A stretch of 64,000 nucleotides of DNA, from contig AYMW01000002.1 in the NCBI GenBank assembly GCA_000496475.1, forward strand, positions 248,001 to 312,000. Direction: 5' to 3'. The notes beneath the pieces are model-generated. The model searched no databases. It saw only the letters and a list, made by a program, of their open reading frames with translations, and was not told the DNA's origin. The translations under genes were made by a program, and so were the position numbers. Shown piece by piece: positions 48,393-57,343 of this stretch; position 1 is the stretch's first letter; every line of letters begins with the position of its first letter. The DNA is from Betaproteobacteria bacterium MOLA814 (GTDB taxonomy: Bacteria > Pseudomonadota > Gammaproteobacteria > Burkholderiales > Burkholderiaceae_C).

Positions 48393-49318
48393 GCGTGGTC
48401 AATCAGAAACGTGCGAACAGCTTGCTGCTGGTCAGCGGCTATGAGCGTTGGCGCATGACCAACCCCGCTGAATTGCACCAATGTAGCCTTGGGTCCACGC
48501 TCAGTCATGGCGAGGGCTGTCTCTTGACTTAGCAAGTCAGACTGTGCACCGCGCAACAGCAAGGTGGGTGCAGAAATGGCGTCATACGCAGCCCATAAAA
48601 CAATCTCACCTTGCCCCACCAGCTCACGGGCTCCAGGTTGACCCAGCGCTTGAAAAGCTTGTCCTATGGCCGGGTCATAGTGCAGCACAAATCCGTCTTC
48701 TTTGTGCCGCAACATGGGCTTTGACAGCGCCAACCACTGCGCTGTGGTGTGCGGACCAAAGCCTTGCGAGGCAGCCCACATGGCATTGGCTGCATCCTCA
48801 ATGGTTTCGAATTGTAGTGACTTGCCCACATAGTCACCTATGCGAGCCAAGCCCTCAAAATTCAATGAAGGTCCCACATCGTTAAGGACCAACTTGCGTA
48901 TGGGCAATGCCAGCGCGCCACTTGCCAGTGATGCCACGGCCATGCCAATCAAGCCGCCCATGCTGGTACCGACCCAGTCGAGGCTGGTCGCGCCGTGTTT
49001 ACTGAAAAGCTGGGCGATTAAGGCCACGTGGTCTGCCCCATAAGTGGGTACAGCATATTGCGTGGGCTCGGCCAGCCAGTCGCTGCGGCCTCGCCCTACC
49101 ACGTCAGTGCAAACAACCGTGCAGAACATGGCCAAAGAGCTAGCCAACGCGTCGAAATCACGCCCTTGACGCGTCAGCCCATGGACACACAACACCACAT
49201 GCTGCGGGTTGGCACACTGGGGGGCTTGCCACAGCCAATAGGCCATGTTGTGCGTGTTGGCTGTGATTGATGCGCCAGGTAAGTTCTCTACAAACAGTAA
49301 TTCAGGTTTCAACGCCAT
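48389..49318 (-). CDS. Alpha/beta-fold hydrolase
   Basis: Serine hydrolase of the alpha/beta fold; substrate unknown. The 309 residues show the oxyanion-hole HGLTRQGRDF, nucleophile Ser119 in GTSMGG, and the catalytic His in SGVGHAPTL near residue 287, with an Asp/Glu candidate in RGAQSDLLS. No signal peptide is visible, so it is cytoplasmic. Its stop shares ATGA with the relA start, so the two are co-expressed. It diverges from bdhA. Confidence 0.87.
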   Translation of the reverse strand: MALKPELLFVENLPGASITANTHNMAYWLWQAPQCANPQHVVLCVHGLTRQGRDFDALASSLAMFCTVVCTDVVGRGRSDWLAEPTQYAVPTYGADHVALIAQLFSKHGATSLDWVGTSMGGLIGMAVASLASGALALPIRKLVLNDVGPSLNFEGLARIGDYVGKSLQFETIEDAANAMWAASQGFGPHTTAQWLALSKPMLRHKEDGFVLHYDPAIGQAFQALGQPGARELVGQGEIVLWAAYDAISAPTLLLRGAQSDLLSQETALAMTERGPKATLVQFSGVGHAPTLIAADQQQAVRTFLIDHA

Positions 49319-49404
49319 GCCTTCTCAGTAGGGATAATGTATGTGTCTGGCGCCAGTTTTTTGGCCTCGACGTTCTTTATATAGTAATGGAATAGGAGGC
49401 TTAC

Positions 49405-50193
49405 ATGGCTCATAAAGCGCATTCTCTGGCGGGCAAAACGGCTTTGATAACTGGCTCGACCAGTGGTATTGGTTTGGGCATCGCTAAAAAGCTCGCTGCT
49501 CAAGGCTGCAACATCATGTTGAACGGTTTTGGCGACTACGAATCTGTGCTTGAAGCAATAACGGCGATGGACGTGCAAGTGGATTACCATGGCGCGGATA
49601 TGGGCCAACCCAATGAGATTGAGAATCTTATGAACGCCACGGCAAACCGGTTTGGCCGTTGTGACATATTGGTCAACAACGCTGGCATTCAGCATGTCGC
49701 GCCTGTTGAGACTTTTCCAACTGAACGTTGGAATGCGGTCATTGCAATCAACCTCAGCAGTGCCTTTCACACCAGCCGCTTGGCATTGCCAGCCATGCAA
49801 GCAGCCAACTGGGGACGCATTATCAATATAGCCTCGGTACACGGTTTGGTAGGCTCTGCACAAAAATCAGCTTATGTCGCAGCTAAACACGGTATTGTGG
49901 GTTTGACTAAAGTGACTGCCCTAGAAAATGCAACCAGCGGCGTGACTTGTAACGCTATATGCCCTGGCTGGGTTCTGACACCCTTGGTTCAACAACAGGT
50001 CGACGCTCGGGCCACACAGATGGGCGTATCCAACGAAGAATCCAAACGAAGCTTGTTGGCTGAAAAAGAGCCGTCACTGCAGTTCACAACACCAGAGGAG
50101 CTGGGCGACTTGGCCGTATTCTTGTGCGGCCCTGCCAGCAACAACATCCGTGGTGTGGCGTGGCAAATGGACGGCGGTTGGTCAGCGCAATAG
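49405..50193 (+). CDS. bdhA: 3-hydroxybutyrate dehydrogenase
   Basis: NAD-dependent short-chain dehydrogenase that oxidises 3-hydroxybutyrate to acetoacetate, the last step of polyhydroxybutyrate mobilisation. The 262 residues have the cofactor motif TGSTSGIGLGIA, NNAG, catalytic Ser144, Tyr157 and Lys161 (SVHGLVGSAQKSAYVAAKHG) and the family features HGAD, GIQHVAPVETFP and C-terminal WQMDGGWSAQ. AGGAGG lies six bases before the ATG. Identification as BdhA rather than another SDR rests on the IQHVAPVE and WVLTPLVQ segments. It fits the PhaR gene 4 kb away. Confidence 0.92.
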   Translation: MAHKAHSLAGKTALITGSTSGIGLGIAKKLAAQGCNIMLNGFGDYESVLEAITAMDVQVDYHGADMGQPNEIENLMNATANRFGRCDILVNNAGIQHVAPVETFPTERWNAVIAINLSSAFHTSRLALPAMQAANWGRIINIASVHGLVGSAQKSAYVAAKHGIVGLTKVTALENATSGVTCNAICPGWVLTPLVQQQVDARATQMGVSNEESKRSLLAEKEPSLQFTTPEELGDLAVFLCGPASNNIRGVAWQMDGGWSAQ

Positions 50194-50224
50194 AACCAGC
50201 CCGCCGTTTGCGGGTAGCAATGCG

Positions 50225-51118
50225 CTAGTGTGTGTGGCTGTGGTGAGAGAACTCACCCACCAACAGCACCAGCGCAATGCCTGCAGCCAGCCACAACAGC
50301 TGGCCCGCTGAGTCCCGCAAACTCACATGGCGTTGCAGTTGGGGGATCAGGTCGGCCAAGGCCACATACATGAAGCTGCTGGCGGCCACTACCAAGAAAA
50401 ACGGCAACACGTAGACAAATTGCGCCAACAAAAAGTAGCCCACAATACCGCCCAAAGCCGTTACTGCACCTGCAAGAGAAACCTTTAGCAATGCAGCTTT
50501 TGCGTTGTTTTTAGAGGTGTGTTGAAGCACCACCAAGTCGCCCATGTGATGGGGTACTTCGTGAGCAAGCACGGCCATCGATGCGATCCAACCCAAGCGC
50601 CAATCGGCCATAAAGGCAGCGGCAATCAAAATGCCGTCTCCAAAAGCGTGGACACTGTCCCCAACAATCACTGCCCAGCCACCGCTGTGATGGTGGTGAC
50701 GGTGGTCATTGAGAGATTGGTGCTTGTGTTGACCCGTCTGTAACGAGGCCTGCGAAGCGTTGCCTGCTGCGCTGAGCGCAGCCGCGCCCGCCGCCGCAGG
50801 CTCTGAATAGGCAGCACCATGCAAGTCCATGCCCAAGTCGCCGTGCTCGTGACCGTGGTGGTACAGCTCGGCCTTGTCGAGCATGAAGAAAAATACCAAC
50901 GCTGCCAGCAACACACCGAACAACAGGTGCGAACTGATACCGGTCTCAATCGCCTCTGGCAACAATTTTAGAAATGCGGTGGCCAGCAATGCGCCTGCTG
51001 CAAAGCTGAGCATGTGACGCGTAAAACGCGCCATGATGCCAAAACTCAACAACGCCGCAATCCACACACTGCCAACGCCAGCGACCACAGTGCCGGCCAA
51101 AATCCATAGCAAATCCAT
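50225..51118 (-). CDS. ZIP-family metal transporter with long His-rich loop
   Basis: Inner-membrane importer or exporter of divalent metals (Zn and relatives). The 297 residues have about eight membrane segments; the metal site is visible as HAFGDGILIAAAF (His157, Asp161) and HEVPHHMGD (186-193). A ~65-residue loop (86-148) between segments III and IV carries clusters of His (HHGHEHG, HRHHHHSGG) that probably bind metal. The C-terminus ends in HHSHTH. No regulator is adjacent. It converges on bdhA 31 bases away. Confidence 0.9.
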   Translation of the reverse strand: MDLLWILAGTVVAGVGSVWIAALLSFGIMARFTRHMLSFAAGALLATAFLKLLPEAIETGISSHLLFGVLLAALVFFFMLDKAELYHHGHEHGDLGMDLHGAAYSEPAAAGAAALSAAGNASQASLQTGQHKHQSLNDHRHHHHSGGWAVIVGDSVHAFGDGILIAAAFMADWRLGWIASMAVLAHEVPHHMGDLVVLQHTSKNNAKAALLKVSLAGAVTALGGIVGYFLLAQFVYVLPFFLVVAASSFMYVALADLIPQLQRHVSLRDSAGQLLWLAAGIALVLLVGEFSHHSHTH

Positions 51119-51140
51119 TGAGACTCAATTCAAACTATTA

Positions 51141-51158
51141 CAGGCCCATTTGGGCCTG
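51141..51158. repeat. Perfect palindrome between the ZIP and dienelactone hydrolase genes
   Basis: CAGGCCCA and TGGGCCTG arms around two bases (8-bp arms), in the 44-base gap between the two minus-strand genes. It could form an mRNA hairpin, but no T-run follows, so I do not call it a terminator. Confidence 0.5.
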
Positions 51159-51162
51159 GGTT

Positions 51163-52077
51163 TCATTTCACGCCGTGGTAAGACATCCATTGCACACATT
51201 GTGACCAGCCTGCCTGGGCTGCCTCAGCACGGTAACTTGGCCTGTAGTCGGCATGAAACGCATGTGGTGCATTATCGAACACTACAAAGCGGCTGGCCAA
51301 AGCAGCTGGGTTGTTCGTTGACGAGGCCAATGTGTTTTGCATCAACGCCACAGTGTTTAATCCTATGCCAGTGTCCGCACCACCGTATAAGCCGAGTACA
51401 GGTGCATTGAGAAATGCCGCCACATTGATGGGATGCTTGGGTGTGCGCTCGCTCACATCACCCACCAAACGCCCATACCAAGCAACAGCGGCTTTTACTT
51501 TGGGCTGGTGCGCGGCATATAGCCACACTTGACGTCCGCCCCAACAAAACCCGGTGACACCTAAGCGGTTGGTATCGCCGCCGTTTTGTCCGGCCCAAGC
51601 GACCACCGCGTCGAGGTCCGCCATGACTTGCTCATCGCGCACTTTGTTAATGACTTCTTTGAACAGGTCAGCCATAGCAGCATAGCCCTGCGCGTCCCCA
51701 TGGCGCATGAACAGTTCTGGGGCCAAGGCCATGTACCCCAGCTTGGCAAAGCGCCTGGTCACGTCAACGATGTATTCATGGACACCAAACACCTCTGACA
51801 GCACCAACACAACAGGGAAAGGCCCGTCACCTTTGGGTTGGCTTCGGTACACCGGCATATTAAAGCCATTCACATTGACGACAACTTCGGCTTGTACCAA
51901 GTCATCACCCGGGGTGTAAACCGCCGAATGAGCCAGCTCTGGCATGACGGCGGCGGCATAGCCCACACCCAAGGCGGTCTTGAGGGCTGTACGCCGTGTT
52001 GGCAAATACGGCTGATCAACCATGGTGGTGTTGAGAAGGGCTTGAACGTCTTGTACGTGTGTATCAACTGGCTGCAC
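51163..52077 (-). CDS. Dienelactone hydrolase-family protein with Tat-like signal
   Basis: Alpha/beta hydrolase of the dienelactone hydrolase family. The catalytic triad is Cys178 (GFCWGGR), Asp235 (GGADTGI) and His272 (NAPHAFHADY). An N-terminal TRRTALKTALGVGYAAAVMP region (27-46) with an Arg pair before a hydrophobic stretch resembles a twin-arginine export signal, so the protein is probably periplasmic. The GTG at 52077 has AGGAG seven bases upstream and is preferred over the ATG at 52023, which has none. Natural substrate unknown. It precedes the ZIP gene by 44 bases. Confidence 0.85.
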   Translation of the reverse strand: MQPVDTHVQDVQALLNTTMVDQPYLPTRRTALKTALGVGYAAAVMPELAHSAVYTPGDDLVQAEVVVNVNGFNMPVYRSQPKGDGPFPVVLVLSEVFGVHEYIVDVTRRFAKLGYMALAPELFMRHGDAQGYAAMADLFKEVINKVRDEQVMADLDAVVAWAGQNGGDTNRLGVTGFCWGGRQVWLYAAHQPKVKAAVAWYGRLVGDVSERTPKHPINVAAFLNAPVLGLYGGADTGIGLNTVALMQNTLASSTNNPAALASRFVVFDNAPHAFHADYRPSYRAEAAQAGWSQCVQWMSYHGVK

Positions 52078-52207
52078 GAAGGTACTCCTAAAAATGACTC
52101 ATCAAATTAAATACCAAATGACGTACCCGATCACGTGGCGGGTGACAATGTGGTTGCAAACAGAGACGTGAAGCATTGGACACTTTCTCACAGTCTCTAC
52201 TGGCTTT

Positions 52208-52987
52208 TTACCATGTATCGCGCCTGGCTCTTAGGGCAGTAAACACCTGCGCGTCACTGCCAGATTCGCAGCCAAGTGCTGCACGGATGCCAGCGTTGTT
52301 TAGACGGAAAAAGGTATTGAATTTTCGCTCATCGCCTATGCACGTGGTCAGGGGCTTGACAGCGTCGTGGTGCCCTTCAACCCGGACAAGCCAATCTTGC
52401 GCATCTTGGTTGTCAGGCTCAATGCTTAAGGTAAAGCGCAAATTATTTGCAAGGTAGTTGTGACCGGGATAAATCACAATGCTGTTGTCAAGGCTGTGAA
52501 ATTGGTCAACGATGGTCTGATACAGCGCGTCCACATCGCCGCCGCTGCGGCAGTGACCAACACCCGCATTAAACAAAGTATCCCCAGTAAAAACAGCTTT
52601 AGCTGTCCCCTGTTCAAGCACGACAAAGCAAAGATGTGCCGTGGTGTGTCCCGGCGTATTCAAGACCTTTAATTCAACGCCACTCTCCAGCGCAATGATC
52701 TCCCCTGTGTTGAGTATCCGGCTGAGCCCAGGGATTTTCCCTTGACCGTTGGCATGCGCCCAGACTTCACAGCCGTGCTGAGCAACCAGTTGCGTGTTGC
52801 CTTGAATGTGATCCCAGTGTTCATGCGTATTGATGATCGCTTGCAAGCTGAGCTTGTTATCCAGTAGCAACTGGTTGGTGATCGCATCGTCCCAGGGGTC
52901 AATCGCAACAGCGCTGCCGTCGTTGAGCTCAATCACATACGTGAAGTTGTCCAATTCGCTTTTAGTATCAACTTGATGAATTTTCAT
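52208..52987 (-). CDS. gloB: Glyoxalase II-type metallo-beta-lactamase hydrolase
   Basis: Probable hydroxyacylglutathione hydrolase, converting S-lactoylglutathione to lactate and glutathione. The ATG at 52987 (MKIHQVDTKSELDNFTYVIE) gives 259 residues; the frame continues upstream without support. The di-metal site is THEHWDH (His55, His57, Asp59, His60), with TPGHTTAHLCF, FTGDTLFNAGVGHC and YPGHNYLANNLRF downstream, and a C-terminal HAGH-like domain. It fits GloB, but other metallo-hydrolases share this layout. It follows polA by 71 bases on the same strand. Confidence 0.85.
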   Translation of the reverse strand: MKIHQVDTKSELDNFTYVIELNDGSAVAIDPWDDAITNQLLLDNKLSLQAIINTHEHWDHIQGNTQLVAQHGCEVWAHANGQGKIPGLSRILNTGEIIALESGVELKVLNTPGHTTAHLCFVVLEQGTAKAVFTGDTLFNAGVGHCRSGGDVDALYQTIVDQFHSLDNSIVIYPGHNYLANNLRFTLSIEPDNQDAQDWLVRVEGHHDAVKPLTTCIGDERKFNTFFRLNNAGIRAALGCESGSDAQVFTALRARRDTW

Positions 52988-53058
52988 GACTAGCCCCGTT
53001 GAGTTTGAATGTTGTAGCGTGTGTTGTTGAAGTGCAGACCGCAGATAACCACAAAAGG

Positions 53059-55905
53059 TTAATGAGCTTGCTCCCAAGTGGCGCCCAGACCCACATCAGC
53101 CAACAAGGGTACGCGCAACTGGGCCACGCTTGCCATCAGATCTGGCACTTGGGTCCGTACCCAGTCCGCCTGGTCAACTGGTAATTCAAACACCAGTTCG
53201 TCGTGGACTTGCATGATCATAAGCACACCATTGTCAGCTTGTTCCAGTGCCTCTTGCACACTGAGCATACTCATCTTGATGAGGTCGGCCGCAGTGCCTT
53301 GCATAGGGGCATTGATGGCCGCCCGCTCTGCACCGGCGCGGCGCGGGCCGTTGGGAGAGTTTATTTCTGGCAAATAGAGGCGTCTTCCAAACACAGTTTC
53401 AACAAAACCCTGTGCCTTGGCCTGCTCACGGGTTTCGTCCATATACAAGCGCACCCCCGGGTAGCGCTCGAAATAAGTTTGTATGTAATTTTTTGCAGAC
53501 GTGTTGTCGATACCCAAGTTGCGGGCCAATCCAAAAGCACTCATGCCATAAATGAGGCCGAAATTAATCACTTTGGCATAGCGGCGTTGCTCAGACGTGA
53601 CCTGATCAAGGCCTACATTAAAGATCTCAGCCGCCGTCGCCTTGTGAACATCCAAGCCTTCCTTGAAGGCGTGAATCAATGCTTGATCTTCACTCAAGTG
53701 GGCCATGATGCGCAACTCAATTTGCGAGTAATCAGCGCTTGCAATCATGCGTCCGGGGGGGGCAACAAATGCCTCTCGCACACGCCTACCATCCTCGGTA
53801 CGAACTGGTATGTTTTGCAAATTAGGCTCATTACTAGACAAGCGTCCAGTCACAGCAACGGCTTGCGCGTAATGGGTGTGAACCCGCCCCGTTGAGGGGT
53901 TGGCCAGACCAGCCAGCTTGTCTGTGTACGTGCTTTTCAACTTGGCAAGTCCACGGTACTCCAAAATGCAGGCTGGCAGCGGGTAATCAGCGGCGAGCTT
54001 TTCCAGCACCTCTTCGTCGGTACTGGGTGCGCCAGTTGCTGTTTTTTTCACCACAGGAAAACCCATCTTGGTGAAGAAAATTTCGCCAATCTGTTTGGGC
54101 GAGCCCAAATTAAACGGCTGCTCGGCTAACTCGTGAGCTCTAGCCTCCAAAGCAAGAATGCGCGTGCCTAAATCATTACTTTGTTTAGACAGCGTTGGCG
54201 CATCGATGAGTACGCCGTTACGCTCCACCCGAAACAAGGCCTCGCTGCTGGCTATTTCGAGTTCATAGATACGCTTCAAGCCGGCAAAGCTTTTGACTTT
54301 AGGAAACAAATGTAAATGCACGTCTAAGCACATGTCTGCATCTTCACAGGCGTATTGGCTGGCTTTCTCCACATCGACTTGCGCCATGGTGATCTGGTTG
54401 ACACCCTTGCCGCATAGGTCTTCGAAACTGAGTCCAATGCGACCCACATGGCGTTTGGCCAAACTCTCTAAACTGTGTGGTTTGTGGACTTCCAAGACAT
54501 AGCTTTGCAGCATGGTGTCGTGTGCGTATCCCTGAATGTTGATGCCGTAGTTGGCCAATATGTGTCGGTCATATTTAACGTGTTGTCCCAGCTTGGGGTG
54601 TTGCGCACTTTCCAGCCATGGTTTCAGGGCATCCAAGACCTGCTGCACAGGCAGTTGCTCGGGCGCGCCTGGGTAGTTGTGCCCCACTGGAATGTAAGCG
54701 GCCTCACCTGGTGAGACACACACACTAATGCCCACCAACTCGGCCATCATGGCGTCTAGAGAAGTGGTTTCTGTGTCAATAGCCGTCAGCGGCGCAGCCA
54801 TGACTTGTTTCACCAGCGCGTCGAGCGCAACGGCAGTCAGCACTGTGCTGTAGTTGATTGCGCCCTTGACACTAGAGTTGGCGCTTGCCTGGTCAGCAGT
54901 CCCGGGCACCAAACCGGTGTCAGACTCAGACTCGTCAAACAAAGACCCAGAGCCACCGGGTGTGGCTGTTGGCGCGATGGCAGCTTTGGTCTTGTGCGCC
55001 ACTGTGCCAGCATTGATCAAACTTTTAAAACCCATGCGGGCGTAAAAAGCAGCCAAGGCACCGGGATCTGGGTCTTGCTTGGCAAGCCCAGACAAGTCTG
55101 GCCAAGTTGACACCTCTTGTGTCAAGTCGCAATCAATTTTGATGGTGACCAATGACCGTCCGGTAGGTAGCCAATCCACTGCATCACGCAGGTTTTGACC
55201 CGCCACGCCCTTGATGTCATTGGCATTGGCCAACAAGTTCTCAAGAGATCCGTACTCAACCAACCACTTTGCCGCTGTTTTGGGGCCCACTTTGGCCACG
55301 CCCGGCACGTTGTCAACGGTATCACCCACCAGGGTTTGGTAATCAATCATCAGCGCAGGTGGTACGCCAAACTCTGTTGTAACCCCGGCCACATCGCGTC
55401 GCTTGCCGTTCATGGTGTCCACCACCATGATGTTGGCCTCCACCAACTGGCTTAAGTCTTTGTCGCCGCTGGAAATAATGACGTTGAAGCCTTGCTGCGC
55501 ACCCAGCTTGGCCAAGGTGCCAATGACATCATCGGCTTCTACACCTTTAACAGCCATAACAGGCCAGCCCATGAGTTTGACAATTTCATGAATGGGCTCA
55601 ATTTGCGCCCGCAAATCATCAGGCATTGGCGCACGCTGGGCCTTGTACTCTGGGTAAATCTCATCTCGAAACGTGGGGCCTGAAGCGTCAAATACGCAAA
55701 CAGCAAAGTCGGACTGCACCTCTTTGGCCAGCGACTGCATCATATTGATCATGCCGCGAACTGCACCAGTGGGGGCGCTAGTAGGGTCTGAGCGGTCTAC
55801 CCGCAGGTCAGGCATGGCATGAAAGGCTCGGTACAAGTAACTGGAGCCATCGACCAAGACCAATGTTTTTTGAGGAGCGACAAGCGGTGTATTCATGGGT
55901 GACAT
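53059..55905 (-). CDS. polA: DNA polymerase I
   Basis: Repair and Okazaki-fragment polymerase. The 948 residues comprise the 5'-3' exonuclease (about 1-300, VLVDGSSYLYRAFHAMP), a linker, the 3'-5' exonuclease (about 355-560) with an intact DTETTSLD metal motif, and the polymerase domain with motif A SADYSQIELRIMAHLSEDQ, the O-helix RYAKVINFGLIYGMSAFG and the VHDELVFELP palm motif. It diverges from the DUF2782 gene and is followed by gloB. Confidence 0.98.
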   Translation of the reverse strand: MSPMNTPLVAPQKTLVLVDGSSYLYRAFHAMPDLRVDRSDPTSAPTGAVRGMINMMQSLAKEVQSDFAVCVFDASGPTFRDEIYPEYKAQRAPMPDDLRAQIEPIHEIVKLMGWPVMAVKGVEADDVIGTLAKLGAQQGFNVIISSGDKDLSQLVEANIMVVDTMNGKRRDVAGVTTEFGVPPALMIDYQTLVGDTVDNVPGVAKVGPKTAAKWLVEYGSLENLLANANDIKGVAGQNLRDAVDWLPTGRSLVTIKIDCDLTQEVSTWPDLSGLAKQDPDPGALAAFYARMGFKSLINAGTVAHKTKAAIAPTATPGGSGSLFDESESDTGLVPGTADQASANSSVKGAINYSTVLTAVALDALVKQVMAAPLTAIDTETTSLDAMMAELVGISVCVSPGEAAYIPVGHNYPGAPEQLPVQQVLDALKPWLESAQHPKLGQHVKYDRHILANYGINIQGYAHDTMLQSYVLEVHKPHSLESLAKRHVGRIGLSFEDLCGKGVNQITMAQVDVEKASQYACEDADMCLDVHLHLFPKVKSFAGLKRIYELEIASSEALFRVERNGVLIDAPTLSKQSNDLGTRILALEARAHELAEQPFNLGSPKQIGEIFFTKMGFPVVKKTATGAPSTDEEVLEKLAADYPLPACILEYRGLAKLKSTYTDKLAGLANPSTGRVHTHYAQAVAVTGRLSSNEPNLQNIPVRTEDGRRVREAFVAPPGRMIASADYSQIELRIMAHLSEDQALIHAFKEGLDVHKATAAEIFNVGLDQVTSEQRRYAKVINFGLIYGMSAFGLARNLGIDNTSAKNYIQTYFERYPGVRLYMDETREQAKAQGFVETVFGRRLYLPEINSPNGPRRAGAERAAINAPMQGTAADLIKMSMLSVQEALEQADNGVLMIMQVHDELVFELPVDQADWVRTQVPDLMASVAQLRVPLLADVGLGATWEQAH

Positions 55906-55996
55906 TATGCGTAAGCCCTACAATCAAATATAACAATGCCCACTCGTTTTTGTGGCCAACCACATTTACCCGCCTTTGCACCACCTGCCGTTCACT

Positions 55997-56308
55997 ATGC
56001 GTCACCCCATTGTCAAACTTTTGCCAGCCGTGCTGGCTGCACTTATATTCGGCCAGCACCGCGCGGCATGGGCTCAATCAGAGATGGTGGTGGAGAACTC
56101 ACGCGGTGAACCCAGCACGCAAGTTATTGTGACCATAGACCAATCCACCCGAGTTGACGAGCTGCGCGTGCGAGGAATAACCCAACATATCACTGTCGCA
56201 CCGTCCAACGAACACGCAGGCTGGAAAGCTTATCAAATTAACCCAAAAGGCAGCCAACGCGATGCGACCACGCAAGGTCGCTCAAGCTGGCGAGTTGGTG
56301 GGTTTTAA
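55997..56308 (+). CDS. DUF2782-family exported protein
   Basis: Small periplasmic or membrane-associated protein of unknown function. The ATG at 55997 opens a signal peptide (MRHPIVKLLPAVLAALIFG, cleavage near AWAQ) and 103 residues in all; the mature part (TQVIVTIDQSTRVDELRVRG) resembles DUF2782 proteins, which sit between polA and thrB in many Comamonadaceae. It is followed by thrB after 3 bases, so the pair is co-transcribed. No catalytic motif. Confidence 0.8.
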   Translation: MRHPIVKLLPAVLAALIFGQHRAAWAQSEMVVENSRGEPSTQVIVTIDQSTRVDELRVRGITQHITVAPSNEHAGWKAYQINPKGSQRDATTQGRSSWRVGGF

Positions 56309-56311
56309 GTC

Positions 56312-57328
56312 ATGGCAGTATTTACAGAAGTCAGCCTGGAGCAAGCCCAACACATTGCCACAGCATTGAACCTTGGTTCAGTGACTGACCTGCAGGGTAT
56401 TACAGGCGGCATTGAAAACACCAACTACTTTCTCACTTGCACGTCACAAACAGGCCCTAGCGGACCACACGAGCAGACTTATGTGCTGACTCTATTCGAG
56501 CGACTCAGCTCGACCGAACTGCCTTTTTACCTCAAGCTCATGCAACATTTGGCTACCAACGGCATTGCAGTGCCTTGCCCTAAGGCCAATGACAAGGGCG
56601 ATATGTTGCATACAGTTGCCGGCAAGCCAGCGGCTGTTGTTAACAAACTTGCGGGGCGAAGCCAGCTTGAACCTAAGTCTGCACACTGCGCGGCCTTGGG
56701 TGAAACGTTGGCCCACATGCACTTGGCTGCGCAATCTTTTGAGACCACACAGCCCAATTTACGCGGCTTAACGTGGTGGAACGACACGGCACCGGTTGTG
56801 TTGCCGCACCTACAACAAGCCCAAACGCAATTGTTGTTGCAAGAGCTTGCGTTGCAAAACCACACGGGCGCAAGCAGCGCATACGCGGCGCTGCCGCGCG
56901 GACCTGTTCATGCCGACTTATTCCGTGACAACGTGATGTTTGAAGGTGACCGGCTAACCGGTATATTTGACTTTTACTTTGCGGGTGTCGACGCGTGGTT
57001 GTTTGACTTGTGTGTCTGCCTAAACGACTGGGCTATACACCTGGATACGGGTGAGTGGGACCTTCCCAGAGCCCAAGCTTTGGTAACCGCTTATGAGCGT
57101 GTTAGGCCCCTCACAGCTGCAGAACGAGAACTTTTAAACCCCATGTTGCGGGCCGCTGGGCTGCGTTTTTGGATCTCAAGGCTGTGGGACTTTTACCTAC
57201 CCCGCGAGGCCAATATGCTCAACCCGCATGACCCCACTCATTTCGAAAAAATACTGCGCGCGCGGGTGGCAAAGCCCCTACTTTTAAGCACCCTGGCGCA
57301 ACAAGGCACAGAAGTGATGCCAGCTTGA
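56312..57328 (+). CDS. thrB: Homoserine kinase (ThrB, APH-fold type)
   Basis: Phosphorylates homoserine on the way to threonine. The 338 residues are of the aminoglycoside-phosphotransferase-like fold, not the GHMP fold of E. coli ThrB: GITGGIENTNYFLTC N-lobe, catalytic loop GPVHADLFRDNVMFEG and metal-binding IFDFYFAGVDAWLFDLCVC. Starts 3 bases after the DUF2782 gene and is followed at 15 bases by the BPSS1780-family gene. Confidence 0.94.
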   Translation: MAVFTEVSLEQAQHIATALNLGSVTDLQGITGGIENTNYFLTCTSQTGPSGPHEQTYVLTLFERLSSTELPFYLKLMQHLATNGIAVPCPKANDKGDMLHTVAGKPAAVVNKLAGRSQLEPKSAHCAALGETLAHMHLAAQSFETTQPNLRGLTWWNDTAPVVLPHLQQAQTQLLLQELALQNHTGASSAYAALPRGPVHADLFRDNVMFEGDRLTGIFDFYFAGVDAWLFDLCVCLNDWAIHLDTGEWDLPRAQALVTAYERVRPLTAAERELLNPMLRAAGLRFWISRLWDFYLPREANMLNPHDPTHFEKILRARVAKPLLLSTLAQQGTEVMPA

Positions 57329-57343
57329 CGCACAATTAGAACC

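Noticed and set aside
50200..50215. CCCGC/GCGGG hairpin as a terminator between bdhA and the ZIP gene
   Set aside because: Only a 5-bp stem and no T-run on either strand.
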